A stretch of 42,795 bases of DNA from Deltaproteobacteria bacterium RBG_16_49_23 (GCA_001798855.1 MGQQ01000169.1:1-42795); one strand, 5' to 3'. Counted from the stretch's first letter, positions 32,670 to 41,398 are shown. The notes: generated by a model from the letters alone, not told the origin. Translations and numbers: made by a program.

Positions 32670-33155
32670 ATGATGACCACCTTCTTCCGTATCTTTCGAT
32701 ACATCAGTAAAATCCTCAGCTTCATCGCTGGCATTGCGCTCACCTTCATGATGCTTCTGACCGTTGCCGATGTCCTCCTGAGAGCAGGTGGCCATCCCAT
32801 CATCGGGACTTATGAAATCGTCGCCCTCTTTTTGGCGCTCGTGATTGGATTCGGCATTCCCCAGGTTTCGATGGACAGGGGCCATGTCTACATGGAATTC
32901 CTCCTGGATAAATTCTCCAGGAGGGGCAGAAACGTGATGAACATTCTTACACGACTGCTATGCTTCTTTCTGTTCGCATTCATAGGGTATAACCTATTGA
33001 ATGTCGGGGCTGTCTATAAAGCCTCCGGGGAAGTGACATCCACCATCAAGCTTCCCTTCTACCCCGTCGCCTACGGCGTGGCCATCTGCTGCTTTCTCGA
33101 GTGTGTCGTCTTTCTATTCGACATCTTCAGAATCCGGAAGGGTCAATATGAGTGA
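32670..33155 (+). CDS. dctQ: TRAP transporter small permease, DctQ family
   Basis: This 161-residue protein has four predicted membrane segments and the DctQ pattern ADVLLRAGGHPIIGTYEIVA near the first cytoplasmic turn, then RGHVYMEFLLDKF. GAAGGAAG precedes the ATG (a second ATG follows directly). It overlaps dctM by 8 bases. It anchors the large permease. The gap to dctP is 200 bases because of the inserted element. Confidence 0.92.
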   Translation: MMTTFFRIFRYISKILSFIAGIALTFMMLLTVADVLLRAGGHPIIGTYEIVALFLALVIGFGIPQVSMDRGHVYMEFLLDKFSRRGRNVMNILTRLLCFFLFAFIGYNLLNVGAVYKASGEVTSTIKLPFYPVAYGVAICCFLECVVFLFDIFRIRKGQYE

Positions 33156-34449
33156 GATCGTTATCGGAATCACGGGTCTCATGGTGCTGCTTCTCCTCTT
33201 CGGAACAGGGATCGAGCTGGGTTTCGCCATGGCGTTGGTCGGCTTTGTGGGTTTTGCCACCCTGAACGGCTTTCATGCCGCGATGAACCTCCTCTCACGG
33301 GATGTCTTTGAGGTCATCACCAATTATGGCTACACGGTCTTCCCTCTCTTCATTTTAATGGGGCAGATTGGATTCAATGCCGGCATAGCGACCAGGCTCT
33401 ACAACGCGGCCCACAAATTCATTGGCCATGTCCCCGGGGGCCTGGCGATGGCCACGGTGATAGGGGCGACTGCGTTCAAAGCGATCTGTGGCTCGTCAGC
33501 AGCCACATCGGCTACCTTTGCGAGCGTTGCCATCCCGGAGATGGACCGGTATGGTTACGACAAAAGACTCTCCGCCGGAATCGTGGCCACCGTTGGGACG
33601 CTTGGCGTCATCATCCCGCCAAGTGTCACGCTGATCATCCTGGGCATTCTCACAGAACAGTCCATCGGACAACTCTTTCTCGCCGGCATCCTCCCCGGAC
33701 TGATCATCGCCCTCTTTTTCATTGGCATCATCTATGGATGGGCGAAAATCAATCCCGCTATTGCGCCCATGTCTGAACGTTCGACCTGGGGAGCGAGAAT
33801 GCGCTCGATCCCAGAGGTTTTCTGGGTCGTGATTGTCTTTGTCCTGGTCGTGGGAGGGATCATGCGAGGTTTTTTTACCCCTACGGAAGCAGGGGCAGTG
33901 GGGACCTTCGCCGTCCTTCTTCTATCCTTACTGAAGCGTGACATGACCTTTAAGAAATACTTCATGTCGCTGCAACAGACCCTCCGGACCGCCATCATGC
34001 TCCTTATGCTGATTGCGGGCTCCACTGTCTTAGGCCACTTTATCGCAGTGACCGGCATCCCGCAGGCAACGGCGGACTGGATCGCCTCGCTCCCATTAAA
34101 TCGCTACTTCATTATGATCCTGATCTGTCTTGTTTACGAACTCGGAGGATCGTTTATCGATGACCTCGCCTTTATGATCCTGGCCACCCCTATCTTTTAT
34201 CCTGCCGCCCTGAAACTCGGCTTCCATCCTCTCTGGTTCGGGATCGTCATCGGCGTTGTCGCCATGATTGGCGTTGTCATTCCACCGGTGGCCATCTGTG
34301 TCTTTGTAGTAAAGAATATCACCAAGATTCCCATGGGGGTTATCTATAAGGGAGTAGCGCCGTTTTTAATCTCTCTCATTCTTGTCTGGGGCCTGCTCTT
34401 TCTCTTTCCGCAGTTAGCTCTCTGGCTTCCTTCAATCTTCTTTAACTAA
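33148..34449 (+). CDS. dctM: TRAP transporter large permease, DctM family
   Basis: The ATG at 33148 overlaps the dctQ stop by 8 bases and is preferred to the longer in-frame start at 33103. The 433-residue product, with about 12 membrane segments, has DctM landmarks: YGYTVFPLFILMGQIG, AICGSSAATSATFASVAIPEM, TLGVIIPPSVTLIILGILTE, and FTPTEAGAVG. It is the transport subunit, driven by the sodium or proton gradient. Length is typical. Confidence 0.94.
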   Translation: MSEIVIGITGLMVLLLLFGTGIELGFAMALVGFVGFATLNGFHAAMNLLSRDVFEVITNYGYTVFPLFILMGQIGFNAGIATRLYNAAHKFIGHVPGGLAMATVIGATAFKAICGSSAATSATFASVAIPEMDRYGYDKRLSAGIVATVGTLGVIIPPSVTLIILGILTEQSIGQLFLAGILPGLIIALFFIGIIYGWAKINPAIAPMSERSTWGARMRSIPEVFWVVIVFVLVVGGIMRGFFTPTEAGAVGTFAVLLLSLLKRDMTFKKYFMSLQQTLRTAIMLLMLIAGSTVLGHFIAVTGIPQATADWIASLPLNRYFIMILICLVYELGGSFIDDLAFMILATPIFYPAALKLGFHPLWFGIVIGVVAMIGVVIPPVAICVFVVKNITKIPMGVIYKGVAPFLISLILVWGLLFLFPQLALWLPSIFFN

Positions 34450-34497
34450 GAGCAATACATATAGCGGAAGGGTGAAGAAATCGATTTATTTTTTTAT

Positions 34498-34584
34498 GTC
34501 ATTCCGGCGAAAGCCGGAATCCAGAGTTTTAACACGTTACAATGCCCTGGACCCCGGTTTTCACCGGGGAGACGAAAAGGGTCC
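34498..34584. repeat. GTCATTCCGGCGAAAGCCGGAAT-type palindromic repeat
   Basis: ATTCCGGC-GAAA-GCCGGAAT (34501-34520) is a perfect stem with a GAAA tetraloop. CCCCGG-TTTTCA-CCGGGG (34552-34569) and the CCAG/CTGG arms make a second stem. Such units are widespread intergenic repeats. The rest of the 215-base gap shows only the UroD-like gene's GGGGAGGAAA ribosome site. Confidence 0.7.
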
Positions 34585-34664
34585 AATTTTTTCACAGTTT
34601 CGGGGAATAAAAGTGTGACCGGGCAATTTAAGAGTTATTTTCTATCAATCAGGGGAGGAAACCG

Positions 34665-35723
34665 ATGAATTCAAGAGAAAGAGTGCTGACCACCATCGCC
34701 CATAAAGAACCGGACAGGGTTCCCCTTTTTTTCAATGCGATCGAGGCCAAGTTCGTCCGCGCCATCGGCCAGGGGGATATGATTCAAACCTGGAAGCAAC
34801 TCGGTGTGGATGTATTTGTCGTTGCCCGAAGGTCATGGTGCGAAGGGAAACCGGCAGGGCTCGGTTATTCGCCCGACCCGCCCCCTCCCGAAGAATCGCT
34901 CGGAGGAGCCATCTATGCCGGCTGGAACGGGGTTGACGAGTTTGGCAGAAGGTGGGAGCACGGAAGATATCTCGGTGGCGCGGTCGCGACCCGGGAAGAT
35001 CTTCACAAGTATTCCCCGAAACTCAGACTCAACGAACGGTTTAACAAAGCCATGATGGAGGACTGGAAAAAGAACCATGGAGACCATGCCTTCGCCCTCT
35101 TCTCACATTCCGGTCCCCTCGGCTTAACCATCGAAGCCTTCGGACTCATTGAGTTCTGTTACGCCCTGCTAGACAAAAGAACGCTGATCCATAAAAGCGC
35201 TGAGTTGAAGACCGAATGGTTTATCGAGACTTCGAAATATGCCGTTGAGCTGGGAGCCGACTTCGTCATCCTGGGCGATGATATGGGGTTCAAGGGGCAT
35301 GGATATGTCTCCCCTTCCGACTTCAGAGAATTCGCCTTTCCCTACTACCGCCGGATCGTGGACTCGCTTTCGGTCCCGGTGTTCTGGCATTCCGAGGGTT
35401 ATATCCGCGAATATATCCCGATGGCAGTCGAAGCGGGGATCAAGGGAATTCACGGACTGGAGCCGGGAGCCGGAATGAACATGGGTGAGATCAAGAAAGA
35501 GTTCGGCAAAGACCTCGTTCTTCTTGGAAATATGGACGGAAATGAGGTCTTATGTCAATCGGATCTCGCCCTGGTTAGAAAAGAGGTGGACCGCTGTTTG
35601 AAGGAAGGAATGGAAGGGGGCGGATTTATGCTCTCCATTGCCGGGTCTGCCCATGAGGCCATTCAACTGGAAGCCCTGATCGAAATGTGTCACTACAACC
35701 AAAAAGCCGGCCTCTATCGGTAG
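34665..35723 (+). CDS. UroD-like (MtaA/CmuA-type) TIM-barrel protein
   Basis: This 352-residue protein matches the uroporphyrinogen decarboxylase superfamily: MNSRERVLTTIAHKEPDRVP at the start, GADFVILGDDMGFKGHGYVS in the middle, FWHSEGYIREYIP, GIHGLEPGAGMNMGEIKKE and LLGNMDG near the end. It lacks the RQAGRY motif of true HemE, so it is not a haem enzyme. Relatives act as corrinoid methyltransferases or unknown lyases in anaerobes. It follows the TRAP genes on the same strand, so it may act on the imported compound. A GGGGAGG site precedes the ATG. Confidence 0.87.
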   Translation: MNSRERVLTTIAHKEPDRVPLFFNAIEAKFVRAIGQGDMIQTWKQLGVDVFVVARRSWCEGKPAGLGYSPDPPPPEESLGGAIYAGWNGVDEFGRRWEHGRYLGGAVATREDLHKYSPKLRLNERFNKAMMEDWKKNHGDHAFALFSHSGPLGLTIEAFGLIEFCYALLDKRTLIHKSAELKTEWFIETSKYAVELGADFVILGDDMGFKGHGYVSPSDFREFAFPYYRRIVDSLSVPVFWHSEGYIREYIPMAVEAGIKGIHGLEPGAGMNMGEIKKEFGKDLVLLGNMDGNEVLCQSDLALVRKEVDRCLKEGMEGGGFMLSIAGSAHEAIQLEALIEMCHYNQKAGLYR

Positions 35724-35727
35724 GGAA

Positions 35728-35935
35728 TCCCCCACCCCCACCCCCACCCAACCCTCCCCCCTACCTTCGCCGAAGCGCCTGCCCTCCGCAAGGCTTCTGG
35801 AGGCGGGGCTTCGCGCAGGCAGGCTGAAAGGGAGGATAATTGTCACGTCCTTTGCGTAATCCCTCCCCCTTCAAGGGGGAGGTCAGGCCGCCGGCTCGGA
35901 GAGCCTCTGGCTCGGAGAGAGGGGGATGGGGAATC
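35728..35935. repeat. Cluster of G/C-rich palindromic repeats
   Basis: The 390-base gap between the UroD-like gene and its decayed copy is filled from 35728 to 35935 with repeats: CCCCCACCCCCACCCCCACCC, arms GCCTGCC and GGCAGGC, CTCCCCCTTCAAGGGGGAG, and a doubled CTCGGAGAG unit. The rest (35936-36113) shows nothing I can name apart from a GGAAGGAAAGAGGG ribosome site before 36114. Confidence 0.6.
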
Positions 35936-36113
35936 TGTTGGAGTGCTCCTTGTGTACAGCGCCTCATTTATGGGTAAAGATCAGTTTGGCAAAGAGGGGT
36001 TCGGGGAGATTTTATGAAGTAAATGCCTAACCACTTATGAACTTCTTATTAAATTTCATTTCAACGGTGTCGAAAAGGTCCGACGGCAGTCCTCAAGCAG
36101 GAAGGAAAGAGGG

Positions 36114-36527
36114 ATGACCTATAAGGAGCGAATGATTCAGGCAGCCCGCGGAGAATGGGCAGATTGGCTCCCCTGAGCCCCGAGACTGGAAATGTATGAT
36201 CACCCCGCAGAAATCCGCCAGCTTTGCGAGGACATGGAGCCCTATTTTGATCAGCCCATGACCAAAGTGACCATCTCCGATGTCAAGAGAGCCTTTCGGG
36301 AAAAAGTCACCATCTTCGGCGGTATTCCCTCCGTAGCGCTTCTCGAAGAGTCGATGTCGGATGGAGAATTCGAACTGTTTATGAAAAGACTCTTTCAGGA
36401 CATATCCCCGGGGGATCGTTTCATTCTCGGCGTAAGCGACACCACCCCGCTAAACGCCAAATTCGACAGACTCCTCCGCATCACAGAGATGGTCCGCGAA
36501 TGGGGAGAATTACCGATGACAGTTTAG
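36114..36527 (+). pseudogene. Decayed UroD-like gene, premature stop and internal deletion
   Basis: The ATG at 36114 follows a GGAAGGAAAGAGGG ribosome site and reads MTYKERMIQAARGEWADWLP, the usual N-terminus of UroD-like enzymes. It then hits TGA at 36174-36176 where relatives have a tryptophan (LPW-PRL). The same frame resumes through the family C-terminus (DVKRAFREKVTIFGGIPS, and GDRFILGVSDTTPLN) to the stop at 36527. About 120 codons are left where about 350 are expected, so the middle is deleted. It lies 390 bases after the intact UroD-like gene on the same strand. A shorter product from 36192 is unlikely to fold. Confidence 0.82.
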
Positions 36528-36574
36528 ATCAAGGACTCAACGGAGGTTAGAATATTTTTATAAAACAATCCATC

Positions 36575-37591
36575 CTATCTCTTTTCTAATTCCTGAACCC
36601 TCAGCGCCAAATCCTTTATCGTGGCATGAAGCCAACCGATATAGCCAACAAGATCGAGCCCATCCTTTTTTCCGGTTCTGTCGAAAGTTGCGATTTCACC
36701 TGGAATATTCGGATCATCCAGCATCACACCCACACGTACTGCTTGAAACTTCGGCAGTTTGGCCTTCTCCGCAGAAAGTTCCTGCCTTCTTTTTTCCAGC
36801 TCCTCCTGAGTCATAACCTTCTCCGGCTCGGTCTTGATTTCTTCATCCGAGACAAGGGGTTTGCGTTTCCATTCATAAAGCTCAACCGCAAGAAGACGAT
36901 CCAATGCCCCGGACTGATTCGGGAGGGTACGGATGACATCCTTGGTCGTCCGGTCACAGGGATAGACGGTCCAGGAATCGGCTATAGGGTCGGTCGTCGA
37001 GTATTGCAGAACGGATAATAGGTTGGCAGGGTTATTTGTTCCAACACCGACGTTACCGCCCAGTTTCAAGTAGAGCTGGTTCCCGCTGTTTATCCCCAGC
37101 CCAAGGTCTTTGTAGGCCAAGGCACTCCTGTCAAAGGCCAATATTCTTCCAAGACTGCTTGCACTATGGTAATACAGTTCAACCCCGGTCCCCGATGTTG
37201 GTGCTACGTAAGTATATGAACCCGCCCTGATTGTACCCGCTGTATCAAGGGCAGACGCCGGGCTTGCGGTTCCAACGCCAAGATTATTCATAATCCACGA
37301 ATTATTATTGGCGGCTATTCTAACATCCGCATTACCACTGCTATCACGTAAATCAAGATGCCCATTATTCCCTCCGAATAAATTCCCCAGCATATATAGG
37401 ATTCCCCCGCTGCCATTAAATCCCAAAATGTGTGCGCCTGCAGCGGATGATTTTACTGTCAAGGGGTAAGACGGAGTTGTTGTCCCGATTCCCACTTTGC
37501 CGCCGTTGACAATGAGGTCTCCATCTGCTGCAAAGAGGTTCCCTCCGATAAACACGCAACCTAAAACCAAACCCAATATTATCTTTCTCAT
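36575..37591 (-). CDS. Exported fibre-like protein with S74-type C-terminus
   Basis: This 338-residue protein has a signal peptide (MRKIILGLVLGCVFIGGNLF, cut near AADGD) and three GxVGIGTxxP repeats (KVGIGTTTPSYPLTVKSS, NLGVGTASPASALD, NVGVGTNNPANLLSV), a pattern of phage tail-fibre and adhesin stalks. The C-terminal part, from about residue 255, looks like the intramolecular chaperone of endosialidase (Peptidase S74) ending in a coiled segment LALRVQELEKR; the catalytic Ser-Lys dyad is not evident. AAGGAGGGAGAGGAG precedes the ATG. It is the last gene of a minus-strand surface-protein cluster. Confidence 0.75.
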   Translation of the reverse strand: MRKIILGLVLGCVFIGGNLFAADGDLIVNGGKVGIGTTTPSYPLTVKSSAAGAHILGFNGSGGILYMLGNLFGGNNGHLDLRDSSGNADVRIAANNNSWIMNNLGVGTASPASALDTAGTIRAGSYTYVAPTSGTGVELYYHSASSLGRILAFDRSALAYKDLGLGINSGNQLYLKLGGNVGVGTNNPANLLSVLQYSTTDPIADSWTVYPCDRTTKDVIRTLPNQSGALDRLLAVELYEWKRKPLVSDEEIKTEPEKVMTQEELEKRRQELSAEKAKLPKFQAVRVGVMLDDPNIPGEIATFDRTGKKDGLDLVGYIGWLHATIKDLALRVQELEKR

Positions 37592-37609
37592 CTCCTCTCC
37601 CTCCTTTAT

Positions 37610-38632
37610 CTATTGTGAAAGAATGAAATTCTTTATCGTTAACGTCCCCCCGCCAACTGTTGTTGTTATCGAGCCTTTAATCGCTGTCATATTTCCATAA
37701 TTCGATGTAAATCCACAATCATATCCTCCCTCAAGAGTAACGGAAATGTTTCGATTAACCGTAAGGTTTTCAATCAACATGATCCCTTGAACCTTGATCA
37801 CATTCCCATTGGATGCAGCGTTGTAGGCAGATTGAAGTGAAGTGTAAGATGTGGTTCCGATTCTTACGGTTGAATTTGAACAGGAACTGTTAAAAACGAC
37901 GGTATCTGAAAAAGGATTAGACCAGTTTCCGGCCAGATCCTGAAATTTAACGTAAACGTATTTGGTGCCACTTCCCGGGGTTAAGCTCCAGGCCTTTGTG
38001 GCAGCATAAGGTTCAAGGTTGGAATAGTTGCCATTGTCGTTCTTGAATTGCATCTGTGAGCAGCCGGAGAGGTCATCATTACATGTGAGGGTTAAAGTGA
38101 CATTGATGCTGTTTGTATAGGTTGCTCCTCTATTGATGGTGATTGTGCCTGTTGGAGGTATTGAATCAATGGTATAAATCTGAGTTTTTATAGATTCGCT
38201 GTGGTTGGCGAGATCTCTTGCGAAGAACTTCAATGTCGTGGGGACCGAAATGTTGAGAGTGACGGGAGAGGACTGGGAAGGCGAATTGATGTCAGGGTTT
38301 TGCCCATTCGTGGTGAAGTAGATTTTCTCACACCCCAAACCTGTGCCATCGTTGCAGGTCAATGTTACAGATTGAGCCGTGTTGAATATGCCTCCCGCGG
38401 GGACGGCTGTTGTTGTGGGAGGCGTTGTGTCAATGATTTGGACTGTCCGATTGCCTGTTTTGTCATAGGTAAACTCTATAACCGTACCATCCGCATATTT
38501 AATTCGTTTCAAGCGATTCAACTCATCATAGATATAATCTATTGCTTCGCCATAAGAAATGGCAGTGGATGCGAACAATAGAGTGATAATTGCGATGATT
38601 AATAATAGTCCTCGTCTTATTCTCGATGGCAT
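37610..38632 (-). CDS. Exported YD-repeat and Ig/beta-helix protein
   Basis: The ATG at 38632 is chosen for AGGGGG 8 bases upstream. The 340-residue product has a hydrophobic signal (GLLLIIAIITLLFASTAIS), one Rhs/YD repeat (YIYDELNRLKRIKYADGTVI), then a CHB_HEX_C-like domain (IYFTTNGQNPDINS...LKFFARDLANHSE), an Ig-like domain rich in C-N-D-x-S-G-C motifs (TCNDDLSGCSQMQ), and a beta-helix-like end. It stops 18 bases before the start of the fibre-like gene, so the two are probably co-transcribed. A surface or secreted role is likely; the exact function is unknown. Confidence 0.72.
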   Translation of the reverse strand: MPSRIRRGLLLIIAIITLLFASTAISYGEAIDYIYDELNRLKRIKYADGTVIEFTYDKTGNRTVQIIDTTPPTTTAVPAGGIFNTAQSVTLTCNDGTGLGCEKIYFTTNGQNPDINSPSQSSPVTLNISVPTTLKFFARDLANHSESIKTQIYTIDSIPPTGTITINRGATYTNSINVTLTLTCNDDLSGCSQMQFKNDNGNYSNLEPYAATKAWSLTPGSGTKYVYVKFQDLAGNWSNPFSDTVVFNSSCSNSTVRIGTTSYTSLQSAYNAASNGNVIKVQGIMLIENLTVNRNISVTLEGGYDCGFTSNYGNMTAIKGSITTTVGGGTLTIKNFILSQ

Positions 38633-38679
38633 TTGTTTATCCCCCTGAATGGACGTCAATGCATTAGATAATTCGAATC

Positions 38680-38889
38680 CTATATCTTGCTGCTTCTTAA
38701 CGTTCCTAATCCCATGAAAGCTGGAGACCGGTTTTGAGTCATGTTTTCATTAGGGTCCCTTATAGACGCCAGGTTGTCCTGGTCGTCATAGGCGTGAAGT
38801 GTGATTGTGCTCAATTGCTGGTCCATCTCGCTAAATATATAGGTTGCCAGAGACTGTTCATAAAATGTCGCCCAACCAGTGTCCCCATA
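38680..38889 (-). pseudogene. Orphan Rhs-repeat fragment
   Basis: A frame on the minus strand, open from two tandem TAA stops (38890-38895) to TAG at 38680, encodes about 69 residues: YGDTGWATFYEQSLATYIF, HAYDDQDNLASIRDPNEN and an end LGTLRSSKI. HAYDDQDNL..IRDPN is a YD-type repeat. No start codon with a ribosome site is seen, so it is a broken piece of an Rhs gene left between the surface-protein genes. Confidence 0.55.
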
Positions 38890-38931
38890 TTATTACTTCT
38901 CAAGTGTCAATGACTGACCCTAACCTCTTTC

Positions 38932-39414
38932 TCATGGTAATTGGTTAGGATTATCCGAACTTCTAGGAAGACGGTCAACACGCCAAACGTTTCCCTGTTT
39001 CACAACTTCCATGACACCCTTGTATGCGAAACCCATATTTTCACCGGAATATAGCTCGTAGAGGGTTACGGAGAAAATAAAGCGGGTGTCGCTCAGTTTC
39101 CGACCAGCTTCAATTTCGAACGCTTGATGGTGAGGATTAGATAAACCAACGATAAACTGACGAAGCCAAGCATCATTATTTACTTTGCCCCGTAAGTGGT
39201 CAGACAATAAACGCAACCCAACTTCAGCGTCGCGCATAACCCATGCCAATAAGAATGCATTTGCTGTTTGGAGTGCCTCCAAGTAGTTTGCGGAAGGCCT
39301 CTCCTCGGTCGGAACCCTTTCATTTGGGAATACCATTCGACTAAAATCAAAAATGTTGATGCAGGTACAGATAATCCCCATTACGGCAATAAATTTATAC
39401 AATTTCTTCATCAT
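38932..39414 (-). CDS. Exported NTF2-like small protein next to Rhs, possible immunity protein
   Basis: The start at 39414 follows AAGGAGG by 9 bases and is preferred to the longer in-frame start. The 160-residue product has a signal or anchor segment (KFIAVMGIICTCINIF), then LEALQTANAFLLAWVMRD and a beta-rich C-terminus ending AYKGVMEVVKQGNVWRVDRL, which fits an NTF2/SnoaL-like fold. It follows the Rhs gene by 43 bases on the same strand. Immunity proteins often sit exactly there, and an exported one would suit a cell-wall toxin. Family not recognised. Confidence 0.72.
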   Translation of the reverse strand: MMKKLYKFIAVMGIICTCINIFDFSRMVFPNERVPTEERPSANYLEALQTANAFLLAWVMRDAEVGLRLLSDHLRGKVNNDAWLRQFIVGLSNPHHQAFEIEAGRKLSDTRFIFSVTLYELYSGENMGFAYKGVMEVVKQGNVWRVDRLPRSSDNPNQLP

Positions 39415-39457
39415 TGTGAATATCCTCCTTTTTCTCAATAATTTGAAAAAAGCAATG

Positions 39458-41326
39458 TCACGGGACACCTCGCCAACGTTCTCTGGTGGTACCTCTTAAT
39501 CTTAAAAGCTTTGCCAAAGATGCAGAAATATCAATACCACCACGGTTAGTTGGCCGGCCCCGAAGGTCTGTACCGCATTCGGCTTGTGGCCGCCTGTTGG
39601 TTTCCCAATAAGGGTCATCCAAACTCGTACCCCCAAAAGTATGACCTCCGTTCCAAGGTCCTACGTCGCCCACAGACACTTCGACCCATATTCCATTAAC
39701 CTGAATTTCAACCCTCTTTCCCCTAAGATGTTCGCTCGGAAGCGCAACGAAAAAGTCAGTATCTGTATTGAAATTATAAGAGGTTGTTGCGCGTAAGCCC
39801 TGAGCTGTTGTGCCTTCTATAGTTGCTATAACCTCTTGCCAATCGGTCCATGCTAATCCCAACGGATCAACCCATCGCAAGGGATTCCCTGCGACGTAGG
39901 TAAATAGATTTATTCCGCCATCCAACCCAATCGGATCAGGGGTTACATACCTCCCCGTCGTCGGATCATAATACCGGTAGTAATTGTAATGCAGTCCTGT
40001 CTCGCTGTCGTAATATTGGCCCGGGAAACGGAAGTTGTTCTCTACTGTCCCAATCGTTATATTCGCTTGTCCGAATGGCGTGTAGGTTGCTTTCCAAGCA
40101 ACATTCCCGATGGCATCCGTAATGACTTGCGGTGTTCCCAGGTGATCATTATGGAAATAATAAACCGCTTCTCCCGGCTTTACCATCGCAAGAAGCTGAT
40201 CGCCGAGATAGATGTACTCTGCCAACATGTTGCCAGCCTGGTTTGTTTCAGCAATCAAGTGCCCCCATGGATCATAATGAAAGATGCGCATTCCAGCCTG
40301 ACTGTCTTTTATTATTCTCTGCCCGATTCCGTTGTAAACATACTCCGCAATCGAAACGGTGTTTTCCAAGACCTCTTTTAGCCGGTTCGACAGATCGTAA
40401 ACGTAAGTTCGGTTATTGGCCAAGGTGATATTCCCGTTAAAATCGTAACCGAAGGTAATCGAAGTGCTCCTCTGTATGCCCATCAATTTGTTCTTGTTGC
40501 TATTCCCGGAAGCGTTCAGTTCATAGCTGTAGGTTTCAGCCGATTCACCCGCTGTATTCCAGGTGGTCTGAAGGACATCCATGATCTTCTTCACGTTGCC
40601 ATTTGCATCGTACACGCTATAACTCCGGTTTAGAACAGACCCCCCAGTACCTGCCACGATCGAAGTGATCCGGTACTGATTGTCATACTGCTGAGTTAGA
40701 GTGAGACCATTGCCATAAGTTAAACCCGTGACTCCCCCATAAGGCAGGTAAGAAATGGATGAGGCCAGGGTTTTTTCCTGTTGATTGAAACTCATTTTCG
40801 CCCCACCCACCCTTCTCACGTCGTCCGGCAAGTAAGTGACCGTCCTCGATGACGGATAGGTGATCGTTGAAATAAAATCGTTTTTGTCGTAGGCATATTG
40901 AGTTGTATAGACGACTCCACTAATGGTCTTTTCCTCTTTGATCATATTCCCATGGGCGTCGTAATGGAATACATAAGACCCGCTGGGATCAATCCTTCCG
41001 GTCAGCCTCCCGATTCCATAGGAAACCGAGGTAGAATCGTAAGATAGGCTGACGTTTTGTGTGAGATCAGATGGAAATTGGATTGCCGTGAGCCGATTCA
41101 GGGCATCGTATGTATAGTTCACAATCGTGCCATTGGCATCCTTCTTCTGCTTCAGATTTCCCGCTTCGTCATAGAGATATGTGGTGATCCCTGTGTCCGG
41201 GGAAATCGTTTTGCAAAGCCTTCCAAAATCATCATAGATATATTCGGTTGTGTTGTCATTTGGATCCGTTATCTTCCGCCGATTGTCGTGACTGTCGTAT
41301 TCGGGGTAACGGGTGGTGGCATTCAA
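39458..41326 (-). CDS. Rhs protein, 5' truncated, with RlpA-like C-terminal domain
   Basis: About 13 YD repeats (YIYDDFGRLC, YLYDEAGNLKQ, YTYDALNRL and so on) lead to the Rhs core end YYRYYDPTTGRYVTPDPIGL and DPLG at residue 487. The variable C-terminus that follows (about 521-612) has VGDVGPW at 552-558, DDPYW and GIDIS at 597-601, the pattern of a double-psi beta-barrel as in RlpA. The TTG at 41326 is the first possible start, but the frame is open and Rhs-like upstream (NETTYTPDSLDRLKEI) to the end of the transposon at 41399, so the 5' part was removed by insertion. Expression is doubtful. Confidence 0.82.
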   Translation of the reverse strand: MNATTRYPEYDSHDNRRKITDPNDNTTEYIYDDFGRLCKTISPDTGITTYLYDEAGNLKQKKDANGTIVNYTYDALNRLTAIQFPSDLTQNVSLSYDSTSVSYGIGRLTGRIDPSGSYVFHYDAHGNMIKEEKTISGVVYTTQYAYDKNDFISTITYPSSRTVTYLPDDVRRVGGAKMSFNQQEKTLASSISYLPYGGVTGLTYGNGLTLTQQYDNQYRITSIVAGTGGSVLNRSYSVYDANGNVKKIMDVLQTTWNTAGESAETYSYELNASGNSNKNKLMGIQRSTSITFGYDFNGNITLANNRTYVYDLSNRLKEVLENTVSIAEYVYNGIGQRIIKDSQAGMRIFHYDPWGHLIAETNQAGNMLAEYIYLGDQLLAMVKPGEAVYYFHNDHLGTPQVITDAIGNVAWKATYTPFGQANITIGTVENNFRFPGQYYDSETGLHYNYYRYYDPTTGRYVTPDPIGLDGGINLFTYVAGNPLRWVDPLGLAWTDWQEVIATIEGTTAQGLRATTSYNFNTDTDFFVALPSEHLRGKRVEIQVNGIWVEVSVGDVGPWNGGHTFGGTSLDDPYWETNRRPQAECGTDLRGRPTNRGGIDISASLAKLLRLRGTTRERWRGVP

Positions 41327-41398
41327 CGGCTGGGCAATCTCTTTCAGACGGTCCAGGGAGTCGGGGGTATAAGTTGTCTCATTTGTATTTGTTAAGGC

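Noticed and set aside
33103-33147. Longer start for DctM at 33103
   Set aside because: It would overlap dctQ by 53 bases and add non-conserved residues; the ATG at 33148 with an 8-base overlap is typical.
36174-36176. In-frame TGA as a selenocysteine codon in the UroD-like remnant
   Set aside because: Relatives have tryptophan at this place, the rest of the gene is heavily deleted and no SECIS-like hairpin follows directly.
38671-38690. Possible tRNA T-arm (TTCGAATCC)
   Set aside because: No acceptor stem or anticodon arm can be folded around it, and the stretch lies at the end of the Rhs fragment.
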